Positions 20,333 to 29,900 of a stretch of DNA of 64,000 nt are shown in pieces. Both the position numbers and the translations under genes were made by a program. Every line of letters begins with the position of its first letter. Position 1 is the first letter of the stretch. The notes under the pieces are model-generated. The model saw only the letters and a list, made by a program, of their open reading frames with translations. It was not told the DNA's origin and did no database searches. The stretch comes from Burkholderiales bacterium (GTDB lineage: Bacteria > Pseudomonadota > Gammaproteobacteria > Burkholderiales > Burkholderiaceae_C), in assembly GCA_021732385.1 (NCBI GenBank), contig JAKFVA010000026.1, positions 1 to 64,000 on the forward strand, read 5' to 3'.

Positions 20333-20761
20333 ATGGCAATGACTGCTGGACCCTCGCAAGGCGACGATGACATCATCTCCGCCATTAACACCACCCCGCT
20401 GGTGGACGTGATGCTGGTGCTGCTGATTATTTTCCTGATTGCCATCCCAGTGGTTACCACCTCGATCCCGGTCACTTTGCCCAAAGAGCGGGTTGAGGTG
20501 CGTGCCAGCAAGCCCGACAACATCATCATCTCGGTCGACCAAAAAGGCGGTATCTTTTGGTACGACACCCCTGTCAAGGATGTCAATGCCTTGGTGGTCA
20601 AACTTAAAGCGGTATCAGCTATGTCGCCCCAGCCCGAAGTGCAAATTCGTGGCGACCTCAATGCAATGTATGAAAGCGTTGGCAAAGTGCTTGCCGCTTG
20701 CCAGCGCGCAGGCATCACCAAGGTGGCCTTCATCACGGAGCCGCCCGCATTGGGCGGCTGA
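20333..20761 (+). CDS. exbD: ExbD/TolR-type proton channel subunit, first copy
   Basis: 142 residues. A single N-terminal membrane helix carries the essential aspartate in INTTPLVDVMLVLLIIFL; the periplasmic domain follows. It forms the proton path together with ExbB. The start lies 18 bp after exbB. Its helix entry has NTTPLVDV, whereas the next gene has NTTPLIDV; the two periplasmic domains differ clearly. Confidence 0.95.
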   Translation: MAMTAGPSQGDDDIISAINTTPLVDVMLVLLIIFLIAIPVVTTSIPVTLPKERVEVRASKPDNIIISVDQKGGIFWYDTPVKDVNALVVKLKAVSAMSPQPEVQIRGDLNAMYESVGKVLAACQRAGITKVAFITEPPALGG

Positions 20762-20772
20762 GGATTAGCCCG

Positions 20773-21225
20773 ATGCAACTGAACAAAAAGAAATCAAGCA
20801 GACTGGCGGCACGCGCTGCCGGGCGCGCGGGTGATCCTGAAGTCATCATGGACATCAACACCACACCGCTGATTGACGTCATGCTGGTTTTGCTGGTGAT
20901 GCTCATCATCACCATCCCTATCCAATTGCATGCGGTCAACCTTGCGCTGCCAGTGAACGCACCTGCGCAAAATCTGGTTAAGCCAGAAAAAATTCAGATC
21001 GATATTGATGAAAGCAACAGGGTTTACTGGCAAGGTTTGCCGGTAACTTCACTTGAGCTCGAAGACAAAATGGCCGAAGTCGGTCAACTCGCCAGCCAGC
21101 CCGAAATTCATTTGCGTCCCAATAAAAAATGCCAGTACGCGGTGTTTGCCAACGTGCTGTCAATTTCCAAACGCCGTGGTTTGACCAAAGTGGCTGTTAT
21201 CGGCAGCGAGCAGTTCATCCAATGA
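20773..21225 (+). CDS. exbD: ExbD/TolR-type proton channel subunit, second copy
   Basis: 150 residues with a longer basic N-terminus (MQLNKKKSSRLAARAAGRAG) before the helix MDINTTPLIDVMLVLLVML. The membrane aspartate is conserved, so it can conduct protons. The start at 20773 is 11 bp after the first exbD; upstream frame inside that gene is rejected. The stop overlaps the tonB start (ATGA). Paired exbD copies in one operon are known in some TonB systems, where the two may form a mixed dimer. Confidence 0.94.
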   Translation: MQLNKKKSSRLAARAAGRAGDPEVIMDINTTPLIDVMLVLLVMLIITIPIQLHAVNLALPVNAPAQNLVKPEKIQIDIDESNRVYWQGLPVTSLELEDKMAEVGQLASQPEIHLRPNKKCQYAVFANVLSISKRRGLTKVAVIGSEQFIQ

Positions 21226-21884
21226 GTGCGCGTGCCTTAAGGCAATACCAAAGCAGCAATGCCTCTGGCCGTGCTACCGGCTGGGTGGTGGTAATTGGAT
21301 TGCATGTGTTGGTTGCCTACGCCCTGATTAGCGGCACAGCGCGCAAGGGCTTGGAGCTAATCAAAAAACCGCTGGAGGCAGTCGTTATACAAGAGGTCAT
21401 TATTTTGCCTCCACCCCCGCCAACACCAACACCAACACCAACACCAACACCGCGTCAGGCCAAGCCTGTTAAGCCCAATGCCCTCAAGGTGGAGGCGCCG
21501 CCGCTCTTTATTCCGCCGCCTGAAGTGGTGCCTGCTCTCACTGCAACCCCAGCAATTGCCGCGGTAATCACCTCGCCACTGGCACCACCTGTAATTGCTC
21601 CGCCTCCAGAGCCTGCCAAGCCCACGGCAACAAGGGCTGAAATTGGCGTAGTTTGCCCCACACAAGTCAGGCCCGAGATGCCCCGCAAAGCGCTACGTGA
21701 TGGCACTGAGGGCGTTGTCAGGGCGCAGGCAGTGATACGTGATGGTCAGGTCAAGGAGGTAATTATTCTGTCTGGTCCCAGCGTGTTCCACGGCGTAGTG
21801 CGCGAGGCAATGCGGCAATATAAATGCAATAGCGACTCAGGCGATGCGTTGGCTCAGCAGGAATTTGTTTTTCGAGTTCAGTAA
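21222..21884 (+). CDS. tonB: Energy transducer TonB
   Basis: 220 residues. In order: a short cytoplasmic basic end, a membrane helix (GWVVVIGLHVLVAYALIS, ~20-37, with the His that TonB needs in the helix), a Pro-rich periplasmic spacer with a (PT)5 stretch, and a C-terminal TonB domain from ~145 (VRPEMPRKALRDGTEGVVRAQAVI). Starts inside the exbD stop (ATGA), implying translational coupling. It drives uptake through outer membrane receptors, none of which lie in this window. Confidence 0.92.
   Translation: MSARALRQYQSSNASGRATGWVVVIGLHVLVAYALISGTARKGLELIKKPLEAVVIQEVIILPPPPPTPTPTPTPTPRQAKPVKPNALKVEAPPLFIPPPEVVPALTATPAIAAVITSPLAPPVIAPPPEPAKPTATRAEIGVVCPTQVRPEMPRKALRDGTEGVVRAQAVIRDGQVKEVIILSGPSVFHGVVREAMRQYKCNSDSGDALAQQEFVFRVQ
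21420..21449 (+). repeat. Hexanucleotide tandem repeat in tonB
   Basis: Five perfect copies of CCAACA encode alternating Pro-Thr in the TonB spacer. The unit is a multiple of three, so slippage would change spacer length without breaking the frame. Confidence 0.9.
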
Positions 21885-22003
21885 TTCCGTTGTGCGCCTA
21901 GGCCTCAATCCAATCCATGTCATGTCAAACTAGTTCAAGGCAAAGGCCAGTGGTATCGTATAAAGCTAGGGCCAAAGTGCGTAGCCAAGAAATGAGACAC
22001 CCT

Positions 22004-22528
22004 ATGACAAATTTCAAATTGCGTCGTTATGGTTTGCTGGCGCTGTGCTCCCTAGCTGGTGCGGCACTGATGACTGCCTGTAAATCGCCACCCCCAGCTG
22101 ATGTCGTGCCACCAAAGCCTGCTCCAGAGGCAGTCCCCACGCCCGATGTGATTGGCCCTATTCCGGCTGAAAAAGGGTCGGCCAGGGTTTCCGCTGCAAC
22201 AACACCACGTGCCTACCGCCAAGATGGCGCGACCCATATTTATGGCCTAAACGCCAACCGTATCTACAAGGGCAAGATGCCGCCGCTACTTTATGCCGTG
22301 GGTGTGCTCAATGTCGAAATTGACAAGGTAGGCCGCGTCACGCGCCTGGAGTGGCTACGGGCGCCGCGCCATGCGCCCGAGGTTGTGGCGGAAATTGAGC
22401 GAACCGTGCGGCAGGCCTCACCTTTTCCTGCGCCAAGCCGTTTGGGCAAGGTGACATACACCGACACTTGGCTATGGCACAAGAGCGGCCAGTTTCAGCT
22501 TGATACCCTGACTGAAGGGCAAAGCTGA
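22004..22528 (+). CDS. Lipoprotein with TonB-like C-terminal domain
   Basis: 174 residues from ATG 22004. The lipobox LMTAC (cysteine at ~25) follows a hydrophobic signal, so the protein is lipid-anchored, and serine (not aspartate) after CK does not suggest inner-membrane retention. A Pro-rich linker precedes a C-terminal region (VGVLNVEIDKVGRVTRLEWLRA, then EIERTVRQASPFPAP) that resembles the TonB C-terminal fold. There is no membrane helix for ExbB/ExbD. A separate start may exist 12 bases upstream (22-residue gap to tonB context). Its place behind tonB suggests a role with TonB or its receptor; function is unknown. Confidence 0.75.
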   Translation: MTNFKLRRYGLLALCSLAGAALMTACKSPPPADVVPPKPAPEAVPTPDVIGPIPAEKGSARVSAATTPRAYRQDGATHIYGLNANRIYKGKMPPLLYAVGVLNVEIDKVGRVTRLEWLRAPRHAPEVVAEIERTVRQASPFPAPSRLGKVTYTDTWLWHKSGQFQLDTLTEGQS

Positions 22529-22601
22529 GTCGAGCGTGACATAGTGAGCTGGCATATGACGTGCTGAATCTGGTGTTGCCAGCCAGCGCCTGGGCTACAC
22601 G

Positions 22602-22792
22602 CGCAATTTGCGTGGGTATGTCAACTACCAAGCCGTCGATGAAGCCACCGAGCGAGCGCACTGCGCCTGGGGCTGGCTGCCGTTAAACAACTCACCGGCA
22701 CGCGCCCGCTGGGCTGGTACACCGGTCGCGAACAGATTGCACAGCACTGGCAGCAACACCACCCTTGCCTACAAGAGACCTTAGCCGTATGA
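22602..22792 (+). pseudogene. puuE: Remnant of allantoinase puuE (internal deletion and frameshift)
   Basis: Two pieces of a PuuE-type polysaccharide-deacetylase allantoinase can be read. In one frame: RGYVNYQAVDEATER; after a shift near 22655: LGLAAVKQLTGTRPLGWYTGR, running directly into EQIAQHWQQHHP, the usual C-terminal end of PuuE. The segment between GWYTGR and the C-terminus (over 100 residues) is absent. The final TGA overlaps the start of the next gene (ATGA), so the remnant keeps the ancestral operon junction. The identification rests on recognised family blocks, not a search. Confidence 0.72.
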
Positions 22793-24573
22793 CCCTCACG
22801 CTCGACCAGATTAATCAAGCTCCCTTGCAAGAAGCTTTGCACCAGCTGGAGGGCGTCTACGAGCACTCGCCCTGGATAGCCGAGAAAGCGTTGGGACAGC
22901 GGCCTTTTCAGTCGTTGGCGCATCTGAAATATGCGCTGGCTGCTGTGGTGAGCGAGGCCAGCCAGGCCGCGCAAATCGCACTCATCCAGGCTCACCCCGA
23001 ATTGGCAGGCAAAGCCATGGTCAGCGCCAGCCTGACTGCAGCATTCACACGTGAGCAAAACCAGGCGGGCTTGACCCACTGCACGGCGCAAGAGTTTGCG
23101 CTCTTGCAGCGACTCAACCGTGACTACAACGCCAAGTTCGGCAACCAGTTTATTCTGGCGGTGCGTGGCCCGCGCGGCAAGGGTCTGTCCCGGCAAGAGA
23201 TCATTGCCAGCTTCTCCCGGCGCTTGCACAACCCGGCAGACTTTGAATTGCACGAGTGCTTGCGCCAAATACACCGCATTGCCGAACTGCGCTTGAATGA
23301 CAAATTTTCCAACCCGCTTGAATTGGGTAACGAGGTCTGGGACTGGCACGAGCAACTGGCGCAGTGGAGCGACCCAGGCTACGCCGAAAAGGGCCAACTT
23401 ACCGTGACGTACCTGACCGACGCCCACCGCGCCTGCTCAGACTACCTGTGCGAGAAGATGCGTCAATGCGGCTTTGATGCCGTGTCTGTTGATGCAGTGG
23501 GCAATGTGGTCGGTGTTTACCAAGCGGCATTACCCGATGCACCAACGCTGCTCACAGGCAGTCATTACGACACGGTGCGCAACGGCGGAAAATACGATGG
23601 CCGGCTGGGTATTTTTGTGCCCATGGCTTGCGTGCGTGAACTCCACCACCAGGGCAAACGCCTGCCCTTTCATATTGAAGTGGTGGGCTTTGCCGAAGAA
23701 GAAGGGCAACGCTACAAAACCACCTTCCTGGGCTCTGGTGCGCTGGTGGGTGAGTTCAAGCCCGAATGGCTGGATCAATGCGATGCCGATGGCATCAGCA
23801 TGCGCAGCGCCATGACGCAAGCGGGGCTGGCTGTCGACGCCATCCCCGACCTTGAACGCCAGGCCAGCGACTACCTGGGTTTTGTTGAAGTGCACATTGA
23901 GCAAGGCCCGGTGCTCAATGAACTGGGTTTGCCGCTGGGCATCGTCACTTCCATCAACGGCAGCGTGCGCTATGTGGGCGAGGTTGCTGGCATGGCCAGC
24001 CATGCCGGCACCACGCCCATGCACCGCCGCCGGGATGCCGCGGCCGCAGTGGCTGAGCTGGTGTTGTATGTTGAAAAACGGGCGGCCAAAGATGCTGACT
24101 CGGTGGCCACGGTGGGTCAGTTGCAAGTGCCTGCTGGTTCCGTCAACGTGGTGCCGGGGCGGTGTGTTTTTTCACTCGATATGCGGGCACCCATCGATGC
24201 CCAGCGTGATACCTTGGTAGCCGATGTCTTGGCTGAATTTGATGCAATTTGCACGCGCCGGGGCGTGCACGGTGCACTGGAGCTGACCGAGCGTGCTGCC
24301 GCCGCGCCCAGCCATGCCGCGTGGCAGGCGCACTGGGAGCACGCTGTAGCGGCGCTGGGTATGCCAGCCCCCATGATTCACCGCTTGCCCAGCGGTGCAG
24401 GCCACGACGCCATGAAGCTGCACAGCATCATGCCGCAAGCCATGCTGTTTGTGCGCGGGCAAAACGCAGGCATCAGCCACAACCCGCTGGAGAGCATGAC
24501 CAGCGACGACATTCAATTGGCCATTGACGCTTTTTCGCAGTTGTTGAGCCACTTGGCCTTGCAGCAACCATGA
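22789..24573 (+). CDS. Fused OHCU decarboxylase / allantoate amidohydrolase
   Basis: 594 residues from ATG 22789. Residues ~1-170 are an OHCU decarboxylase (UraD), with the catalytic-histidine block AHPELAGKAMVSASLTAAFTREQ and later RLHNPADFELHECLRQIHRIAELRL. Residues ~190-590 are an M20-family amidohydrolase (AllC): metal site GSHYDTVRNGGKYDGRLG, FAEEEGQR, MASHAGTTPMH and SGAGHDAMKLH. The first half makes (S)-allantoin after urate oxidation; the second hydrolyses allantoate to ureidoglycine and ammonia. No stop or linker break is visible, so it is a true fusion. Its companion allantoinase upstream is decayed. Confidence 0.93.
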   Translation: MTLTLDQINQAPLQEALHQLEGVYEHSPWIAEKALGQRPFQSLAHLKYALAAVVSEASQAAQIALIQAHPELAGKAMVSASLTAAFTREQNQAGLTHCTAQEFALLQRLNRDYNAKFGNQFILAVRGPRGKGLSRQEIIASFSRRLHNPADFELHECLRQIHRIAELRLNDKFSNPLELGNEVWDWHEQLAQWSDPGYAEKGQLTVTYLTDAHRACSDYLCEKMRQCGFDAVSVDAVGNVVGVYQAALPDAPTLLTGSHYDTVRNGGKYDGRLGIFVPMACVRELHHQGKRLPFHIEVVGFAEEEGQRYKTTFLGSGALVGEFKPEWLDQCDADGISMRSAMTQAGLAVDAIPDLERQASDYLGFVEVHIEQGPVLNELGLPLGIVTSINGSVRYVGEVAGMASHAGTTPMHRRRDAAAAVAELVLYVEKRAAKDADSVATVGQLQVPAGSVNVVPGRCVFSLDMRAPIDAQRDTLVADVLAEFDAICTRRGVHGALELTERAAAAPSHAAWQAHWEHAVAALGMPAPMIHRLPSGAGHDAMKLHSIMPQAMLFVRGQNAGISHNPLESMTSDDIQLAIDAFSQLLSHLALQQP

Positions 24574-24583
24574 GCCACCCGGC

Positions 24584-24695
24584 CACACTTGGTCGTACTG
24601 GACACGCATTGCTTTGCACAGCATCTCCAGCAGCGTGGTTTTGCCTGAGCCTACCGGCCCCCGCCAATGCCAACGCGCAGCGGTGGCAGCCGCAT
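24584..24695 (-). pseudogene. ureG: Remnant of urease accessory gene ureG
   Basis: On the minus strand the sequence reads RLPPLRVGIGG, then after a 2-nt frame change VGSGKTTLLEMLCKAMRVQYD. Together these are the N-terminus and P-loop of UreG, the GTPase that delivers nickel to urease. The homology stops at about codon 37 and runs into the 3' end of the amidohydrolase gene. The rest of the gap up to 24744 holds nothing recognisable. It is convergent with the purine gene, so its downstream part was probably lost by deletion. Confidence 0.7.
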
Positions 24696-24744
24696 GCTGC
24701 GGTTTATTCCGGCTTTGCGCGCTTTTTTGCGTTCTGGCGGCATT

Positions 24745-26982
24745 TCAAGCCACATCCTCGCCCGTTATACGGTTGCTTGCCAAAAAATGGTAGATCAGGT
24801 CACGCAGCTCTTCCATGTTGTGGGGTTTGGCAATCAACTCACGCACCCCGGCGGCTGCCGCCTCCTGGCGCAGTGTCTGGGTGATGTAGCCCGAGACCAT
24901 GATGACTGGCAGGGCAGGCCGCGCACTTTGAATTTCACGCGTCACCTCCAAGCCAGACAGGCCGGGCATCTTGAAATCTGTAATCACCAGATCAAAGTTG
25001 ATCTCGCCCGCGCGCACTACCGCCAGCGCCTCGCGCTGCTCCAGGTAGGCGCTGACGCGGTAACCCCAGCGCTCCAGCATGCGTTTGATCAGAAATAGCT
25101 GCGACTCATCGTCGTCAATATAGAGAATGTGCTGGCCGTGGCCTTCGCTGGCTGGCCCTGCCGTTTCGGTAGGGGCGCTTGCTGGCGTTTGGTAGGTGCT
25201 GGGGAAATACAGCTCAAAGCGGGTGCCTTTGCCGGGCTCGCTGTGTAAGGCAATCGCGCCCTCGTGTGTCTGCATGATGCCGTGCACCACGGCCAGGCCC
25301 AGCCCAGTGCCCTGGCCCGCCGGTTTGGTGGTAAAAAACGGCTCAAACACACGCCGCTGCGTGGCGGTGTCCATGCCGGCACCCGTGTCAATGACCACAA
25401 TGCGCGCATAGCGGCCAGGGCGCAAATTCAAATCGGCGCGCCCAGCGGTGGCGTCCAGCAGGAAGGCGTCAACCCGAATCTCAATGCTGCCGGGCCGTGC
25501 CTGCATGGCGTGAGCGGCATTGGTGCCTAAATTAAGCAACACCTGCTTGATCTGCGTTGCGTTGGCAGTTACCGGCGGCGTGTCGGCGGCGCACTGGTAG
25601 TCAATGCGCACGCCACCGGGCAGCACGGCACGCATCAGGCGAACCGACTCTTCCACCAGCGCGGGCAATGACATAACGTGGCGCGCAGTCGGCTGGCGTT
25701 GGCTGAAAGTCAGGATCTGTTGCACCAAGTCTTTGGCGCGGTGTCCGGCTTTTTGAATTTCGTCCAGACTAACCAGCGCCTGCCAGTTTGAGCCGCAGTC
25801 CTGCCGCGCCAGTTCGGCATTACCCAGCATGGTGCCCAGAATGTTGTTGAAGTCGTGGGCAATACCGCCAGCCAGCGTGCCAATGGCTTCCATCTTTTGT
25901 GATTCGCGCAATTGCGTCTCCAATGATGTCAGCGTTTGTGCGGCTTTTTTGTGTTCGCTGATATTTTGAAACGCGCCCTCAATGGCGATGATGCTGCCGT
26001 GTTCATCGCGCACAGCCTGGCCAATGGCGCGCACATTGAGCGCACGGCGTTTGGCGGTGTAAATCTCCAGCTCGCAATCGAAAGGCGTGCCAGTGCGGGC
26101 GCAAGCGCGCAGTGCGTTGCTGATGATTTCATGGGACGCGGGGGTGTACAGCGCCAGCGCCTGGGTCAGTGTGAGCAGCGTACCCTGCGGGAATTCAAGC
26201 AAGTCAAAAATCTCGCGCGACCATTGCAACTCGTGGCCTGGCAATTGAAGCGTCCAGCCGCCCATCTGTGCAACCCGCCCGGCAATTTGCAGCAGGCTTT
26301 GGCTCTGGCGCAATTTGTCCTGGGTGGACTTCAGCTCCGAGATGTCGCTCAGCGCTACCTGGCAGACCGATTCGTCGTCCGTGCCATGCATGCTGACCTC
26401 AACCCAGGCGGTGAATGGCGCTTTGCCCACGCGCAGAAAGCGCAACTCAAACGCCTGCGTTGCACCCGATTTGAGCAATTGCCGACGGCTCAGGTAATAG
26501 GTGTCGGCGTCATCCGGGGCAATGTAGTGGCTTAGCAGGCGGCCTGTAAACGTGCTGCGCGCCACGCCCAGCAGGGTCGCAGCGGTCAGATTGGCCTCCA
26601 AAATAAGGCCGGTCTTATCCAGCGTGAAATAACCCACGGGTGCCAGGTCATACAAATCAAAATAGCGTGCGCGTGAGGTTTCCAGCGCGTCCTGGGCGCG
26701 CCGCAACTCCTCGTTTTGCAGTTCCAGTTCAATTTGATGCACCTGCAAGTCGTGCAGCAGCTTGGCCGCGTCGGGCAGGGTGAGGGGCGCGGTAATTGCG
26801 CGCATTTTGTACGACTGGTCGCCTGCCGCGTCGGTCTTTCGGCGCATCAGCGTCTCGGCTTGTTGACGCAGCACGCCAGCCTGTCCCGTTGTTGTCCATC
26901 CCTCAAGTGCGGCTGGTGTCGAAGCAGCCCAGGCAGTCTCAGTAGCGCCGCTAAGGTTGTGCGGTGCCGACTTGTCTTTCAT
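24745..26982 (-). CDS. PAS-containing hybrid histidine kinase with receiver domain
   Basis: 745 residues from ATG 26982; longer reading frames upstream overlap the preceding gene and are rejected. Two PAS domains (~90-330) are followed by a HisKA box with the phospho-accepting His in GGIAHDFNNIL (~375), the N box NLGTNAAHAM, G boxes VIDTGAGMD and GTGLGLAVVHGIM, and a C-terminal receiver domain (phospho-acceptor Asp ~669 in LVITDFKMPGLSG). No membrane helix is seen, so it is cytoplasmic. The gene starts in the stop of the CheB-CheR fusion (ATGA), so the two are translationally coupled. The signal sensed is unknown. Confidence 0.93.
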   Translation of the reverse strand: MKDKSAPHNLSGATETAWAASTPAALEGWTTTGQAGVLRQQAETLMRRKTDAAGDQSYKMRAITAPLTLPDAAKLLHDLQVHQIELELQNEELRRAQDALETSRARYFDLYDLAPVGYFTLDKTGLILEANLTAATLLGVARSTFTGRLLSHYIAPDDADTYYLSRRQLLKSGATQAFELRFLRVGKAPFTAWVEVSMHGTDDESVCQVALSDISELKSTQDKLRQSQSLLQIAGRVAQMGGWTLQLPGHELQWSREIFDLLEFPQGTLLTLTQALALYTPASHEIISNALRACARTGTPFDCELEIYTAKRRALNVRAIGQAVRDEHGSIIAIEGAFQNISEHKKAAQTLTSLETQLRESQKMEAIGTLAGGIAHDFNNILGTMLGNAELARQDCGSNWQALVSLDEIQKAGHRAKDLVQQILTFSQRQPTARHVMSLPALVEESVRLMRAVLPGGVRIDYQCAADTPPVTANATQIKQVLLNLGTNAAHAMQARPGSIEIRVDAFLLDATAGRADLNLRPGRYARIVVIDTGAGMDTATQRRVFEPFFTTKPAGQGTGLGLAVVHGIMQTHEGAIALHSEPGKGTRFELYFPSTYQTPASAPTETAGPASEGHGQHILYIDDDESQLFLIKRMLERWGYRVSAYLEQREALAVVRAGEINFDLVITDFKMPGLSGLEVTREIQSARPALPVIMVSGYITQTLRQEAAAAGVRELIAKPHNMEELRDLIYHFLASNRITGEDVA

Positions 26983-29900
26983 GCGCTGGCCCTCTCTGTG
27001 GTGGCAATTGCATACACCTGCCCCGATTGATCGGCCAGTGCTGTGGCCATCAGCCAGACGTGCAGGAGCCGACCGTCTTTGGTCTTGCGCTCCATCTGGT
27101 AGGGTTGTAATACCGCCGCTTGGCTCAATTGCGCAACCACGGCCAACGCTTGGGCTTGCCCGGCTTGGGGAATCAGTTCGCGAATGTTCATGCTGAGCGC
27201 CTCGGCTTCGCTCCAGCCATACAAGCGCGTTGCACCCGGATTCCAGCACAGAATTTTGCCGTCCAGATTTTGTACCAAAATAGCATCGCGCGAGTCGGTC
27301 ATGACGGCCGCCATGCGACGCAGGGTTTCCGCTTCAAGCAGCACCTCGCGCGCCATCTTCATGTCGGAAATATCAAAAAACGTAATCACCGCGCCATCAA
27401 TCACGTTTTCCAGCGTGCGGTAGGGGCGAATGCGCAGCACAAACCACTTGCCCAATTTGGTTTGCACCTCGACCTCTTTGGGAATCAGCGTGTCCAGCAC
27501 CTGCTGCACGTCTTCCACCAATTGGTGGTAGCCCACCAGGTTAGCCGTTATGTGGCCCACCGGACGCCCGACATCGGTGGCAATCAGGTTGATCACTTGC
27601 GTCGCGGCGGGCGTAAAGCGCTGAATGTGCAACTGGTGGTTGACGAAAATCGTGCCTACACCCGTGCCCGCCAGCAGGTTGTTCATGTCGTTGTTGGCCT
27701 GCGAGAGGCCGCTCACCTTGCCCTGCAATTCGGTGTTGACCGTGGCCAATTCTTCGTTAACCGATTGCAGCTCTTCTTTGGAGGTTTCCAACTCTTCGTT
27801 GGTGGACTGCATTTCCTCGTTGATCGACTGCATTTCTTCGTTGGCCGATTTGAGCTCTTCGTTGGAGGTTTCCAGCTCTTCGGTGGTGGTTTGCAGGTAC
27901 TCCTCTTTGTCGCGCAGTTCCTGTTTCAAGGCCGTAATTTGTGCATTGGTAGTGTGCGCACCCGCATCGGGTGGCGGCCCGTCTGCGACTTTGCCAGCGG
28001 CTTTACCGACTGCGGCAGCGGCAGCGGCCTGTTCGGCCTGCGGTGACGGCTGCAAGACCACCAGAAACAGCGCCTGTTCTGAGGCATCGGCAGCAACCGG
28101 CTGCACCTTGAGGTCGACCAGGGAAAAATCGCCATTGGTCTTGACGCGCAAACCCGCCACCAGCACGGCCTCTCTTTTGGCTACGGCCTTGTGCAAGGCG
28201 GTTGTGAGGCCAGGGCGCAAACCCTGGCGCGCCATTTTCAGAATATTCAGGCCTGCCTCGCCCGGTGCCGGTTCAAGGTACTGGCCGGTGCGCCCTTGCA
28301 GGTACAAAATATCGCCGCGCTCGTTGACCAGCGCGCCCGCCGGTGCGTACTGTTGCAGCAAGGTGCGCTCGGTCAGTTCGCGCAGCGACTCAACCGAATC
28401 ACCTGCCACTTTGGTGGCAGCTCGGTGGGTTGATTCACTGCGTTTGAAGGGCGGTAAAAACCGGCTCAGAGAAAGGCGCTGCGGGCCGCCATCGTCCTTG
28501 CGCTGGTAAAGCTTTGCACCGCGATTGACGGTGGAAAACAAATCCAGGTGATCGCCGATAGACTCCGAGGTGCCCAAAAATAAAACCCCGCCGGGGTTGA
28601 GCGCGTAATGAAACAGCGGTATCAGTTTTTTGTGTAATTCCGGGCCCATGTAAATCAGCAGATTGCGGCAACTGATCAGGTCGAGCTTGGAGAAGGGCGC
28701 GTCCTTGATGACGTTCTGCTCGGAAAAAACCAGCATGTCGCGAATCAGCTTGTTGATGCGGAAAAATTCGCCGCCTGGTTCCTCGGTGAAGAAGCGCGCC
28801 AGCCGCTCGGGCGACACGTCGCTACAGATACTGGCGGGGTAGATGCCGGCACGGGCGTGCTCGATGGCGCGGCTGTCGATGTCGGTGGCAAATATGACCA
28901 ACTTGAAGTTGGTTTTTAAAGCACTCATACGCTCTTGCAGCAGTATGGCAATTGAATACGCTTCTTCGCCGGTGGAGCATCCGGCCACCCAGACGCGAAT
29001 GGTGGTGCCTGGCGGCTTGTTGGACAGCAAACGCACCACGGCCTCTTCTTGCAAGGCGTCGAAAGGCTCGGTATCGCGGAAAAAGTGCGTCACGCCAATC
29101 AGCAAGTCACGAAACAGCGCCTCGACTTCAGTGGGATTTTTGCGCAGGTATTGCACATACTCGTCTACCTGCTCAATCTGGTTGACTGCCATGCGCCGCT
29201 CCACACGGCGAATAATGGTGTTTTGCTTGTATTGGGAAAAGTCGTGTCCGGTTTGCGAGCGCAGCAGCACAAAAACTTTTTTCAGCGCGTCGTCGACCCG
29301 CAGGCCAGGGGCAGAGCCCACCGCGTTGGCGTTGTTAAAGGCAAAGCCGATGTACGACAGCAGCTGGGCCGGCATATCAGCGGGGGCCAGCACAAAATCC
29401 ACCAGACCCGTGGCAATGGCATTGCGCGGCATGCCGTCAAATTGGGTTGACTCGGAGCTTTGCGCCATCACCATGCCGCCTTCGGCCTTGATGGCGCGTA
29501 CGCCCTGCGTGCCATCACTGCCGGTGCCCGACAGCACAATGCCAATCGCCCGCGCCCGCTGCTCGTGCGCCAGTGAGCGGAAAAAGAAATCGACCGGGCA
29601 GCGGTGGCCGCGCGGCGCACCGGGCTCCAGCAATTGCAGGCTGCCGTTTAAAAAAGCCATGTCGTGGTTGGGCGGAATGATGTAGGTGCAGTTGGCCTCT
29701 ACCACCATGCCGTCTTCCACCTCATACACCTGCATGCGGGTGTAGCGCTGAATCAGCTCGGTCAAAATACTTTTGTGGTCGGGCGACAAATGCTGCACCA
29801 CAATAAATGCTATGCCGCTGCCGCTGCCGCTGGGCATGGCTGAAAAAAACGCTTCAAACGCCGCCAGGCCACCGGCCGATGCGCCAATGCCGACAATGGG

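Noticed and set aside
24172-24624. Minus-strand frame beginning MLCKAMRVQYDQV as an own gene
   Set aside because: Only its first dozen residues are of UreG type; the remainder is antisense to the intact allantoate amidohydrolase.
27700-27935. Repeated sequence in this stretch taken as a CRISPR-like or tandem DNA repeat
   Set aside because: The periodicity is seven residues in the protein, a coiled coil, and there are no uniform spacers.
27120-28509. Long plus-strand frames over the CheB-CheR-PAS gene
   Set aside because: Antisense to the coiled coil; low-complexity residue patterns mirror the EEL repeat. No ribosome site or domain.
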